Shown here: positions 21,336-27,796 of the stretch, piece after piece | Layout of the letters: each line of letters opens with the position of its first letter | How positions within the stretch are numbered: position 1 is the stretch's first letter | Virus record (IMG/VR): IMGVR_UViG_3300005836_000035 | Span: 1 to 29,251 of that record | Origin: a virus | Direction: 5' to 3' (one strand) | DNA: 29,251 nucleotides | Made by a program: the position numbers and the translations under genes | The notes under the pieces: model-generated | Told to the model about the DNA's origin: nothing | Database searches by the model: none | Seen by the model: the letters and a program-made list of their open reading frames with translations, nothing else

Positions 21336-22118
21336 ATGAACATCAACGAAATTAAGTCCAAAATCCAGGCAGAAGTTAACAAAATCTGCGAAGCCAACCG
21401 TAATAAATATCGCCGCCAGTACCCCGTTTCAAAATGGGCACAGGACGAGATCAAGGCATTAGGACTACAGGAATACATTGATGCCTACCCCCGTGCTATC
21501 GGCATGAATGATGCGCAGGATATTATCAACTCTACGCGCACAACCGTCGACGCAAGCGGTAACGATGATGCCTGGAGCTATATTGGCACAATCGGCAGTC
21601 TGCTGAAACAACTGGCAGCGGCGATTGGGGCAGACGACGAATCCGACACGACCTTCGAGTTTTCGCTCAAGGATATGAGCAGCAAGCCCTTCGCCTGGAT
21701 GCTGGAAGGTGTCGAAATCAGCGAAATTGGAAATATTGAAACCTTCGTTGAACAGGCGGCCAGGATGTATATCAATGCGACCAACTATTCAGGTCAGACA
21801 GACGCTCAGGTTTACCAGACCTGGCTCGATGAAACTTACGAGTTTGAGCAGGCAGTTCGTTACATTCGTGAGCAGACCGTTGGCGCGCAGGTCAAAGTAA
21901 CAATGGACTGCGCCTTTGAACTCGATGGCGTCAAGTTTCGTGTCTACCGCAACATTCTGTGGAGCGATGGTGGTGAGTTTGACGATCTGGTCATTCGCGA
22001 ACTCCCAGAAGTGGCCGAATTCACGAATCGCGATCAGACAGTTCAAATTACCATTACCGCCTCAGACATGCGCGAGGCGCGTGAACATCAGGAATATCTG
22101 GCTGAAGAAATTGAATAA
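21336..22118 (+). CDS. Hypothetical acidic protein, first gene of the cassette
   Basis: A 260-residue protein following the near-consensus promoter. The N-terminal ~60 residues are helical and charged (IKSKIQAEVNKICEANRNKY). The middle holds FEFSLKDMSSKPFAWMLEGV and ETFVEQAARMYINATNYSGQ. The C-terminal ~70 residues look like a beta-strand-rich domain (VKVTMDCAFELDGVKFRVYR) with an acidic helix at the end. No family is recognised. Base usage is more A/T-rich than in the neighbouring terminase and portal genes. Its last base overlaps the next start. It could be the effector of a regulated module. Confidence 0.65.
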   Translation: MNINEIKSKIQAEVNKICEANRNKYRRQYPVSKWAQDEIKALGLQEYIDAYPRAIGMNDAQDIINSTRTTVDASGNDDAWSYIGTIGSLLKQLAAAIGADDESDTTFEFSLKDMSSKPFAWMLEGVEISEIGNIETFVEQAARMYINATNYSGQTDAQVYQTWLDETYEFEQAVRYIREQTVGAQVKVTMDCAFELDGVKFRVYRNILWSDGGEFDDLVIRELPEVAEFTNRDQTVQITITASDMREAREHQEYLAEEIE

Positions 22119-22504
22119 TGCCCACCATCACGCTGAACCTCTCAGACAAAACCTACGCCCGCCTCACTGAGTATGCCCGAAACGAGGCGGGCACATTACT
22201 CGAACGTGCCGCCCGCGAAATCCTGGATCAATTTTTTGCTGAGGATTATGAGGTTGTCCAGGAGACAGGCGAACTCCTGGACGACGGCGACAGTGGCTAC
22301 AACACGATGCTCAATCCTGAATATGCCAACCAGACCCTCACCGCCCGCCAGGTCGAGCGGGAATATGGTCTGAAGGCGGGGACAGTTCGTAGCTACATTC
22401 GCTATCACCCTGAAATGGTGGAATCGGGTGAATTTCGCAAGGCTGATGAGCGCACCTGGACGATATTGCGCCTGGTTGCGTATCAGATTTGGGGCGACAA
22501 ATGA
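22118..22504 (+). CDS. RHH-like N-terminus plus HTH, cassette regulator candidate
   Basis: A 128-residue protein. Residues 1-42 resemble a ribbon-helix-helix: strand PTITLNLSDK, helix TYARLTEYARN, helix AREILDQFFA. Residues ~70-115 form a separate HTH of the excisionase/MerR-like kind (LTARQVEREYGLKAGTVRSY, then IRYHP). Between them is an acidic spacer (ETGELLDDGDSGYN). RHH proteins commonly autoregulate and act as antitoxins. The palindrome in the promoter at 21274 is a plausible target. Overlaps link it to both neighbours. Confidence 0.6.
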   Translation: MPTITLNLSDKTYARLTEYARNEAGTLLERAAREILDQFFAEDYEVVQETGELLDDGDSGYNTMLNPEYANQTLTARQVEREYGLKAGTVRSYIRYHPEMVESGEFRKADERTWTILRLVAYQIWGDK

Positions 22505-23052
22505 GAACCAAAGGGCAAAGAAATTTGAGTCAGTCTGAAATAGAGCGCGTCATCGAACTATACGACCAGGGAAATAGCCGCCTTCAAATTCAGATAGAAA
22601 CAAAGCTCACCCAACCCACGGTACGAAAAATCCTAAAAGAAGCGGGGTATTCCTCCATGAATATGACCACCAATTCCATTAGTGACGAACAGCGAGATGA
22701 GGTTGTTCGGTTATCCAATATGGGATTCGCCAGTCGTGAAATTGCAAGACGCCTAAATATCAGCAAAAAATCTGTCCTGAATATTATTCGTGAGCGAGTA
22801 AAGGGTATTAAACCTGTAAATCGCTCAGAGATTAATGTTTTTGAATTCATTCAGATATGGCAAGAGAATGATTCGTGCGAGGATGTTGCGCGAATACTTG
22901 GGTTGACCATGCAAGAGGTCTATAGCAGAGCATATAACTATCGCGCGAAAGGCGTACCTTTAAAAAAATATCCCACCAGGAGAGGGTATAACTGGGACGA
23001 CCTCAAGGAGTTCGCTGAACTTTTTGAGGATGGCACAGAAGATCAGGATTGA
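22501..23052 (+). CDS. Triple-HTH hypothetical protein
   Basis: A 183-residue protein from the ATG at 22501 (ATGA overlap). Three successive HTH-like units are visible: LSQSEIERVIELYDQGNSRL with TQPTVRKILKEAGY (~8-50), DEQRDEVVRLSNMGFASREI with NISKKSVLNIIRERVKG (~62-102), and FIQIWQENDSCEDVARILGL with TMQEVYSRAYNYRAKG (~112-155). The spacing resembles resolvase/Hin-type HTH units. No catalytic domain is seen. Probably DNA-binding; it could be an accessory regulator or a DNA-organising protein. Function unknown. Confidence 0.6.
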   Translation: MRTKGQRNLSQSEIERVIELYDQGNSRLQIQIETKLTQPTVRKILKEAGYSSMNMTTNSISDEQRDEVVRLSNMGFASREIARRLNISKKSVLNIIRERVKGIKPVNRSEINVFEFIQIWQENDSCEDVARILGLTMQEVYSRAYNYRAKGVPLKKYPTRRGYNWDDLKEFAELFEDGTEDQD

Positions 23053-23076
23053 GAATAGCAGTTATCGGTAATTAAG
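23053..23076 (+). repeat. Intergenic repeat B copy
   Basis: GAATAGCAGTTATCGGTAAT follows the cassette stop. With the related copy at 24983 it flanks the minus-strand island containing the MuF gene, as direct repeats. Confidence 0.45.
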
Positions 23077-23108
23077 TTTTTGGGTGCAAAATATGTCGAA
23101 AAATATGT

Positions 23109-23135
23109 AGCCGGGGAGACTCGGCTGTTTTTATT
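23109..23135 (+). terminator. Terminator of the cassette
   Basis: AGCCG and CGGCT form a 5-bp stem around GGGAGACT, followed by GTTTTTATTT. It lies between the plus-strand cassette and the convergent minus-strand MuF gene. Confidence 0.6.
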
Positions 23136-24189
23136 TGGGCTTGAGGGCATCGGTGAGGGAGGCTTCGCGGATCATCTCGTTGAAGACTGGATCGTTGTAG
23201 GGGTGGACGAAATCGCGGAGGGTGACTTTGCCGGCGTTGTAGGCGGCGAATTTGCCGGGGGAATCAACGAAGCTGCGCTGCTGGGCTTGTCGATCAGGAG
23301 GGAGGGATTGAAACCAGTCTTCACCGGGGACGATAGGTAGGGGCGGGCGGCCTTTGACGCGAACCACGCTGGTGCAGCGGCCACTATGGTGATCGTCCAC
23401 GCGGGGAATGGGTGTTCCGGCGTCGGTTGCGGAGTCCCAGATCACATCGCCGTGCTGGGCCACGCAGGAAAGGCAAGTGCGCTCGTCGCGGGTGGCGATG
23501 CGAATGACCTGTTCACAAATGTCCACATTGGCGTTTTGATGAACGGCCGTGCCGTCGCGGTAGCTGGTTAGCTGGAGCGTTCGCATTTGATTGTTGGCGA
23601 CGTGGGCGGGAAGCCCTTCGGTAATCCGGCGAATCTCGCGGGCGGTACGCAGCGGTGAAAAACCGAGGGCTATTCCACGAATGGCCTGATTATTGACGAC
23701 GGCCAGCACATCAGGGCCATAGGCATTCATGAGCGCGGCCCAATCGGAGGACTGCGAATACCCGACGAGGCGGTTGACGGCCTCTGGATCGGGGACGTTC
23801 CAACGAACACCGATGGCGCGAAGCTGTTGATTGGTTATGCCGGGGAGGGCAAGCTGACGCTGGATACTGCCGGCTGCATCGACGCCGGACATCTGTACAG
23901 GTTCGGCTGCACCGTCGATCAGGCGCGAGTCGGTGTTGAGCGTGGTATCAAGATCGGCCAATAATGCGCGAAGGATGGGATTATCCGGCATGAGGCGTTC
24001 GCCAGCATCGGCGAGGCGCTGCGCTTCGGCATCGAGTTCGGTGAGGCGCTGCTGGATGAGGCCGGCATTGGTCGAGCGGGCGACGGCGTTGAGGGTGGGA
24101 CGGGCCGCCTGTTCATAGCCGCGATCCAGCAGCTTGGTGATGAGTTCCGAAACTGTGCCGCGCCGGGGCGGAGTTTGATTGGTTGCCAT
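23131..24189 (-). CDS. MuF-type minor head protein, on the minus strand
   Basis: A 352-residue protein from the ATG at 24189. The C-terminal part carries the Mu gpF-like head morphogenesis domain: YRDGTAVHQNANVDICEQVI, then TRDERTCLSCVAQHGDVI and HHSGRCTSVV, with the CxxC and the later Cys as in that family. The N-terminal ~150 residues are helical. In most phages this gene directly follows the portal on the same strand. Here it lies ~2 kb beyond the portal and is transcribed opposite to all other head genes. No ribosome site is clear. It looks intact, so it is likely functional but from a different promoter. Confidence 0.82.
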   Translation of the reverse strand: MATNQTPPRRGTVSELITKLLDRGYEQAARPTLNAVARSTNAGLIQQRLTELDAEAQRLADAGERLMPDNPILRALLADLDTTLNTDSRLIDGAAEPVQMSGVDAAGSIQRQLALPGITNQQLRAIGVRWNVPDPEAVNRLVGYSQSSDWAALMNAYGPDVLAVVNNQAIRGIALGFSPLRTAREIRRITEGLPAHVANNQMRTLQLTSYRDGTAVHQNANVDICEQVIRIATRDERTCLSCVAQHGDVIWDSATDAGTPIPRVDDHHSGRCTSVVRVKGRPPLPIVPGEDWFQSLPPDRQAQQRSFVDSPGKFAAYNAGKVTLRDFVHPYNDPVFNEMIREASLTDALKPK

Positions 24190-24231
24190 ACGGGGATGGT
24201 AGCGCGGGGGGGATGATTCAACGCGCAAAGA

Positions 24232-24244
24232 GAATTGTCAATTC
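24232..24244. terminator. Palindrome at the end of the minus-strand gene
   Basis: GAATTG T CAATTC is a 6+6 palindrome at the stop of the gene at 24244-24549. The loop is too short for a typical terminator. A weak regulatory or hairpin role only. Confidence 0.25.
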
Positions 24245-24549
24245 TAGTTTCTGCGCTTGATATATTCAATCACTTTCTCATGATTAACTCGATATTTCAA
24301 ACCACCCATTCTTCGTATAAGCCTCATCCGTTCAAGAGTATCAGCGTTTTCTTTGCATGGTGGTGGTAAGCCATCAACGTGTTGATTTCCTATCAGCGTG
24401 TCAAACCCTATCACATCATAGATTGGCTGCTTACCTTCCCCCACGTCATGCCTTATAAGATGAAATTCCATTGGAAGGTGGACATTTCCTGATTGTGCTG
24501 CGATCACTACGGATTCCAACCATCTCTGAAGTTCTGCGTCTAGTGACAT
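24244..24549 (-). CDS. Hypothetical protein, minus-strand island
   Basis: A 101-residue protein with AGAGG before the ATG. The N-terminal region is LDAELQRWLESVVIAAQSGN. The C-terminal ~30 residues (RMRLIRRMGGLKYRVNHEKV, then IEYIKRRN) look helical and basic, like a small HTH or nucleic-acid contact. It has its own promoter (24578-24606) nearly identical to that of the next gene. No family is recognised. It is the middle gene of the minus-strand island. Confidence 0.55.
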   Translation of the reverse strand: MSLDAELQRWLESVVIAAQSGNVHLPMEFHLIRHDVGEGKQPIYDVIGFDTLIGNQHVDGLPPPCKENADTLERMRLIRRMGGLKYRVNHEKVIEYIKRRN

Positions 24550-24577
24550 TTAAACCTCTTAATGTTTTCCCTTTCTC

Positions 24578-24606
24578 ATTTAAGCACGAATCGAAAAAGT
24601 GATCAA
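24578..24606 (-). promoter_or_regulatory. Leftward promoter, copy 1 of a duplicated sequence
   Basis: On the minus strand, TTGATC (24606-24601), a 17-base spacer, then TTAAAT (24583-24578). The spacer ACTTTTTCGATTCGTGC is nearly the same as the spacer of the promoter at 24948-24976. Confidence 0.6.
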
Positions 24607-24608
24607 CT

Positions 24609-24923
24609 CTACTCTCGATAGCTGTCGTAAATCTCGATTGTTTCGTCGTTGAAAATAATGCCTTCCTGGTTGACCTCTTTTGCAAAGGTAATCAACTCTT
24701 CCAGCGAATTAATCTCAATAAACCAGCGTTCAACTTCTAAATCTCGCACAAGGAAATCACCCTCGGTTCTGTGGTTAAATCCATTTTCGCGCCATTCTTC
24801 CCTAGTCCCGCCATCCCAATCTTTACGAACCTCATCTCTAACGATGGTTTTTGCCCGAAACGCTTTTTGATGCGGTTGAGCTTCAAGATCGTGAATTGAT
24901 GTCCTGTAAATTTTAAATCTCAT
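24609..24923 (-). CDS. Hypothetical protein, minus-strand island
   Basis: A 104-residue protein with AAAGGA before the ATG and a promoter at 24948-24976. Charged mixed alpha/beta protein: MRFKIYRTSIHDL at the start, then WDGGTREEWRENGFNHR, then VERWFIEINSLEELITFAKE, and an acidic tail (NDETIEIYDSYRE). The middle-to-C-terminal strand/helix pattern is like small immunity-type proteins, but no family is recognised. First gene of the minus-strand island. Confidence 0.55.
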   Translation of the reverse strand: MRFKIYRTSIHDLEAQPHQKAFRAKTIVRDEVRKDWDGGTREEWRENGFNHRTEGDFLVRDLEVERWFIEINSLEELITFAKEVNQEGIIFNDETIEIYDSYRE

Positions 24924-24947
24924 TTTTTATCCTTTCTGTTTGAGATT

Positions 24948-24976
24948 ATTAAAACACAAATCAAAAAAGCGATCAA
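24948..24976 (-). promoter_or_regulatory. Leftward promoter, copy 2 of a duplicated sequence
   Basis: On the minus strand, TTGATC (24976-24971), a 17-base spacer, then TTTAAT (24953-24948). Spacer and flanks match the promoter at 24578-24606. Confidence 0.65.
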
Positions 24977-24982
24977 CGCGGA

Positions 24983-25005
24983 GAATAGCGATTATCAGAA
25001 GTAAA
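24983..25005 (+). repeat. Intergenic repeat B copy
   Basis: GAATAGCGATTATCAGAAGT, immediately followed by C-rich palindromic repeat copy 12. The same two-part order appears truncated at 2041-2078. Confidence 0.45.
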
Positions 25006-25043
25006 CCCTCACCCCCAACCCCTCTCCCTCATGGCGAGGGGAG
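25006..25043 (+). repeat. C-rich palindromic repeat, copy 12
   Basis: CCCTCACCCCCAACCCCTCT, centre CCCTCAT, then GGCGAGGGGAG. It is nearly identical to copy 6 and forms the right edge of the accessory region that starts at copy 11. Confidence 0.85.
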
Positions 25044-25104
25044 TAAATGCGCGTTGGGGATGGGATGAAGGGGCATAGTGAGGGGGATATAGAAGGAAGA
25101 GACT

Positions 25105-26013
25105 ATGCCTTACGAAGTACGAGATCGGCGGCGGCGGGGGATTGAAATAATTAAATCTCATCTTCGCGTCACTCATTTTTCCCAGTCGCTTGGGGCGGAA
25201 TTGTTCACCAACGGTAATTTTGCATCTGGCACGACGGGCTGGACATTATCTGGAACATCCCCGCCCGACCCGGAAATTACCGTCGTTGCCCCCACTAACC
25301 TGCATGGCGGCGGCGGCACGGGCGCTGTTAATCTGTTTAATTTAACAGGTGGGGCAAGTGTCCCGCGCATGTTTCAATCGGTTGGCGCAGCGAGTTCATG
25401 GTACCAGTTCTCGGCTGATATAACAGCTCGCGCCAGCGGGATTATGCGGCTCACGGACGGGTTTTTGATAAGCCCCAGTTACTCCGCTGTGGGAACCTAT
25501 AAGCGCTTATTGCTGGCGCGCAATGGCGACATGCACATTTATGCGCAGGGGGCTGCACCGCACAACTTCACCGTCGATAATGCTTCGCTGGGCCTGATTA
25601 CCCAAAACGCAACGTCTATCTTTCTGCCCTACGGGACATTTGATTTCCAGTTTGCGCCCGGCACAACCTATGCGGGTCAGCTTATTGGCTTCCGCTACCG
25701 CATTTTATCCGACAGCGATTTTCTCCTGGCGTCCTACCAGCGGAACGTGACGAACAGTGCGTGGGATATTTTCCTGGAAAGTTATGCCAGTAATGTCCCG
25801 ACTACGCTGCGCACGGTCACAGGCGTCGGCACACCGGACACTGTTCGCGTAGTGGTTGACGTGAGTGAGAACCACCAGCTTTATTCGGGCGTGGCAGGCG
25901 TCTATACGCCGCGCGGCGCAGTGGTGAACAGTTCGCTTTACAACACCTCGAAGGGCATCAGCGCGATCTACAGCCCCGGTACCACCCCGAATGAACTGCG
26001 AGCGGTGGTGTAA
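25105..26013 (+). CDS. Beta-rich structural or carbohydrate-binding-like protein
   Basis: A 302-residue protein with AAGGA before the ATG. After a basic N-terminus (MPYEVRDRRRRGIEIIK), residues ~30-130 read like a carbohydrate-binding or jelly-roll module (ELFTNGNFASGTTGWTLSGT, then SSWYQFSADITARASGIMRL). Residues ~145-300 form a second beta-rich region (FDFQFAPGTTYAGQLIGFRY and AWDIFLESYASNVPTTLRTV). The opening pattern, FTNGNFASGTTGWT, is common in exported or virion surface proteins. It lies between MuF and scaffold, so it could decorate the head or be a displaced fibre gene. The next gene starts two bases after its stop. Confidence 0.65.
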   Translation: MPYEVRDRRRRGIEIIKSHLRVTHFSQSLGAELFTNGNFASGTTGWTLSGTSPPDPEITVVAPTNLHGGGGTGAVNLFNLTGGASVPRMFQSVGAASSWYQFSADITARASGIMRLTDGFLISPSYSAVGTYKRLLLARNGDMHIYAQGAAPHNFTVDNASLGLITQNATSIFLPYGTFDFQFAPGTTYAGQLIGFRYRILSDSDFLLASYQRNVTNSAWDIFLESYASNVPTTLRTVTGVGTPDTVRVVVDVSENHQLYSGVAGVYTPRGAVVNSSLYNTSKGISAIYSPGTTPNELRAVV

Positions 26014-26014
26014 T

Positions 26015-26344
26015 ATGCTTCCGATGTGGCTTCTAATTGTTGCGGCACTGCTGTTTGCCCCACCGATGGCGGAGACGCCGGAATGTGAGGCGATTCACGC
26101 ATTGGTGGGCGGTGAGTTGGTCGAATGGCAGGGGTATCCGCAGGGGTGGAATTTACCAACGGATATTGATCGTGTCGCGCATATCGAATTTGCCATCGGC
26201 GGTTTGTGGGAATATCGCGCCCAAAGCCAACGTGGGACGCGCTGGCTTTTTTGGTGGTTGAATTATGACGCGAGCACGGATTCCAATGGCGATCATTACG
26301 GCAATCACAACTTCTGCGGGCCGTACCGGATCACCGATGATTGA
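26015..26344 (+). CDS. Small exported protein
   Basis: A 109-residue protein from the ATG at 26015, just after the previous stop. The N-terminus MLPMWLLIVAALLFAPPMAE is a good signal peptide ending near an Ala-type cleavage site. The mature part is Trp-rich (LFWWLNYDASTDSNGDHYGN) with a DxNGD-like loop and two cysteines. No family is recognised. The pairing of a beta-rich protein with a small exported protein repeats the arrangement at the left end of the window. Confidence 0.65.
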   Translation: MLPMWLLIVAALLFAPPMAETPECEAIHALVGGELVEWQGYPQGWNLPTDIDRVAHIEFAIGGLWEYRAQSQRGTRWLFWWLNYDASTDSNGDHYGNHNFCGPYRITDD

Positions 26345-26441
26345 CATTACGCCGGGCGAGATTTGCATCGGGGTGCTGGCGGTGATCGTGCTGATCGTGA
26401 TGTGGCGGATTTTGACGACGGATCACCCGGATGACGGGTGA
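26337..26441 (+). CDS. Tiny single-span membrane protein
   Basis: A 34-residue frame overlapping the previous gene by eight bases: MIDITPGEICIGVLAVIVLI then VMWRILTTDHPDDG. Most of it is one membrane segment with an acidic tail. Its TGA lies in the right arm of the terminator hairpin. It could be an accessory lysis or holin-type peptide. Small and unproven. Confidence 0.45.
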   Translation: MIDITPGEICIGVLAVIVLIVMWRILTTDHPDDG

Positions 26442-26446
26442 TTTTT
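26422..26446 (+). terminator. Strong intrinsic terminator
   Basis: ATCACCCG (26422-26429), loop GATGA, CGGGTGAT (26435-26442), then TTTT: an 8-bp perfect stem. It ends the transcript of the 25105-26441 genes before the scaffold gene. Confidence 0.85.
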
Positions 26447-26580
26447 CATGTGCGTTAGATGGGGCGGGGCGTGAAATATTTATGAGTATGATGCAATGTG
26501 CCTAGAGAGGGTTGGGACGCTGGCTGCTCGAAGCGCGAAAATTAACAGGTCTGGCGAGATGCCAGGGAGAAAAAGGCGTG

Positions 26581-27306
26581 ATGCCGAACAAATCAGAGCA
26601 GAGAATTGCACTTATCCGACCTCACCCCCAGCCCCTCTCCGCAAGCAGAGAGGGGAGTAAGACAGGGATGAGCCTGACGAGATGGCGGGCGTGGTATGCG
26701 GAGGGTGACACCGGAAAAACACCCGGTGCAGGCGATGGGCAGGGCGATGGAAAAGGCGAGGAAGGCTATAACCCGGCCAGCCTCGACGATGCCAAAAAGA
26801 TTATCGCGGCGCTGGAGAAGCGAGTCGGTGAGCGGGATGCTCAAATCGGAACGCTGCGACAGAGCAACAACGGCCTGGACGAGCGGCTAAAAGCGATTGA
26901 GGACGCTCAAAAACAGCGCTTAGAAAAACAGGGCGATTTTGAAGAATTGGCGCGGCAGCGGGCAGCGGAAATCGAATCGTTGAAACCGACTGCGGAACGG
27001 GCAAAGGCTCTGGAACAAGTTATCCGCGAGAGCAATGAAGCGCGGGTGAAACGTGTGCCGGAGGCGATGCGCTCGGTTGTGCCGGCGGATTACCCCCCTG
27101 AAAAGCTGCAAGCCTGGCTGAACGCGAATGAAGCCCTGCTGACCAAAGCCCCGGCACCAAATTTCGACGGTGGGGCGGGGAATGGCGGAAGCGGCGGCAG
27201 CAGCCGCGAGCCTGAATTGACTGCGGAGGAAAAGGCGATGACCTCACTGATGGGGCTGACGCCGGAGCAGTACGCAGCGGCGAAAAAGACTTTGGGACTG
27301 AAATAA
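26581..27306 (+). CDS. Capsid scaffolding protein
   Basis: 241 residues if started at the ATG at 26581 (AAAGGCGTG upstream), or 212 from the ATG at 26668. The two are separated by repeat copy 13, which would encode RPHPQPLSASREGSK. Which start is used cannot be decided here. The body is typical of scaffolds: an acidic/Gly linker (GKTPGAGDGQGDGKGEEGYN), a long charged coiled coil (KIIAALEKRVGERDAQIGTL and EELARQRAAEIESLKPTAER), a Gly-rich spacer, and a short C-terminal helix (LTPEQYAAAKKTLGLK) for capsid contact. Position before the decoration and capsid genes supports it. Confidence 0.82.
   Translation: MPNKSEQRIALIRPHPQPLSASREGSKTGMSLTRWRAWYAEGDTGKTPGAGDGQGDGKGEEGYNPASLDDAKKIIAALEKRVGERDAQIGTLRQSNNGLDERLKAIEDAQKQRLEKQGDFEELARQRAAEIESLKPTAERAKALEQVIRESNEARVKRVPEAMRSVVPADYPPEKLQAWLNANEALLTKAPAPNFDGGAGNGGSGGSSREPELTAEEKAMTSLMGLTPEQYAAAKKTLGLK
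26620..26657 (+). repeat. C-rich palindromic repeat, copy 13 (at the scaffold start)
   Basis: CCTCACCCCCAGCCCCTCTC, centre CGCAAGCA, then GAGAGGGGAG. It lies between the two candidate start codons of the scaffold gene. Its GGGGAG is ten to eleven bases before the second start and could serve as its ribosome site. Confidence 0.75.
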
Positions 27307-27312
27307 GCAAAT

Positions 27313-27330
27313 CGTCAATTACGATTGACG
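27313..27330. promoter_or_regulatory. Stem-loop between scaffold and decoration genes
   Basis: CGTCAAT (27313-27319), loop TACG, ATTGACG (27324-27330): a 7-bp perfect stem 16 bases before the next start. It may tune the ratio between scaffold and the abundant head proteins, by mRNA processing or partial termination. Confidence 0.45.
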
Positions 27331-27346
27331 GTTGGGAGCAAAGAAC

Positions 27347-27772
27347 ATGGCAGTAACCGATACGAGCGCGGGTTTCAAGTATGAGGGGCGTCTGGGCGGC
27401 GGCCCGGACTTGATCCGCAATTTCACGTTTAAGGACACCGAAACGCTGACGAAGGGTGATCTTGTGAACCTGGAGTCGGGCGAGGTCGATCTGGGCGCGA
27501 CGAATGACGCGGGATTTGTGGGGGCAGCGCGGGAAACCAAAGCGGGCACCGACAGCACCACCGAGATCGAATGTTATTGGGCACCGGATGCGATCTATTC
27601 GGTGTATGACGCCAATGCACGCGCGATGGGCGCGACGTTGGATATTGCCGGGACGACGGGCGCAATGACCATCGCCTCATCCAGCAGTGTGGATTTAATC
27701 GTCGTGGGCGGGTTGGGCGCTGATGAGCGGACACTTGTGATGTTCGCACCTGGCGAACACTTCCTGGTCTAG
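27347..27772 (+). CDS. Decoration / capsid-cement-like protein
   Basis: A 141-residue protein from the ATG at 27347 (GGGAG upstream). A beta-rich protein with NFTFKDTETLTKGDLVNLES, then DAGFVGAARETKAGTDSTTE, and LDIAGTTGAMTIASSSSVDL. The pattern 'treated as a parameter value; GDLVxLxxGxV ... FVGxA' is that of capsid-cement proteins that sit between scaffold and capsid genes. It should stabilise the head shell from outside. It lies 24 bases before the major capsid gene. Confidence 0.75.
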   Translation: MAVTDTSAGFKYEGRLGGGPDLIRNFTFKDTETLTKGDLVNLESGEVDLGATNDAGFVGAARETKAGTDSTTEIECYWAPDAIYSVYDANARAMGATLDIAGTTGAMTIASSSSVDLIVVGGLGADERTLVMFAPGEHFLV

Positions 27773-27796
27773 TGGGAATGAGAAGGAGACTGAATC

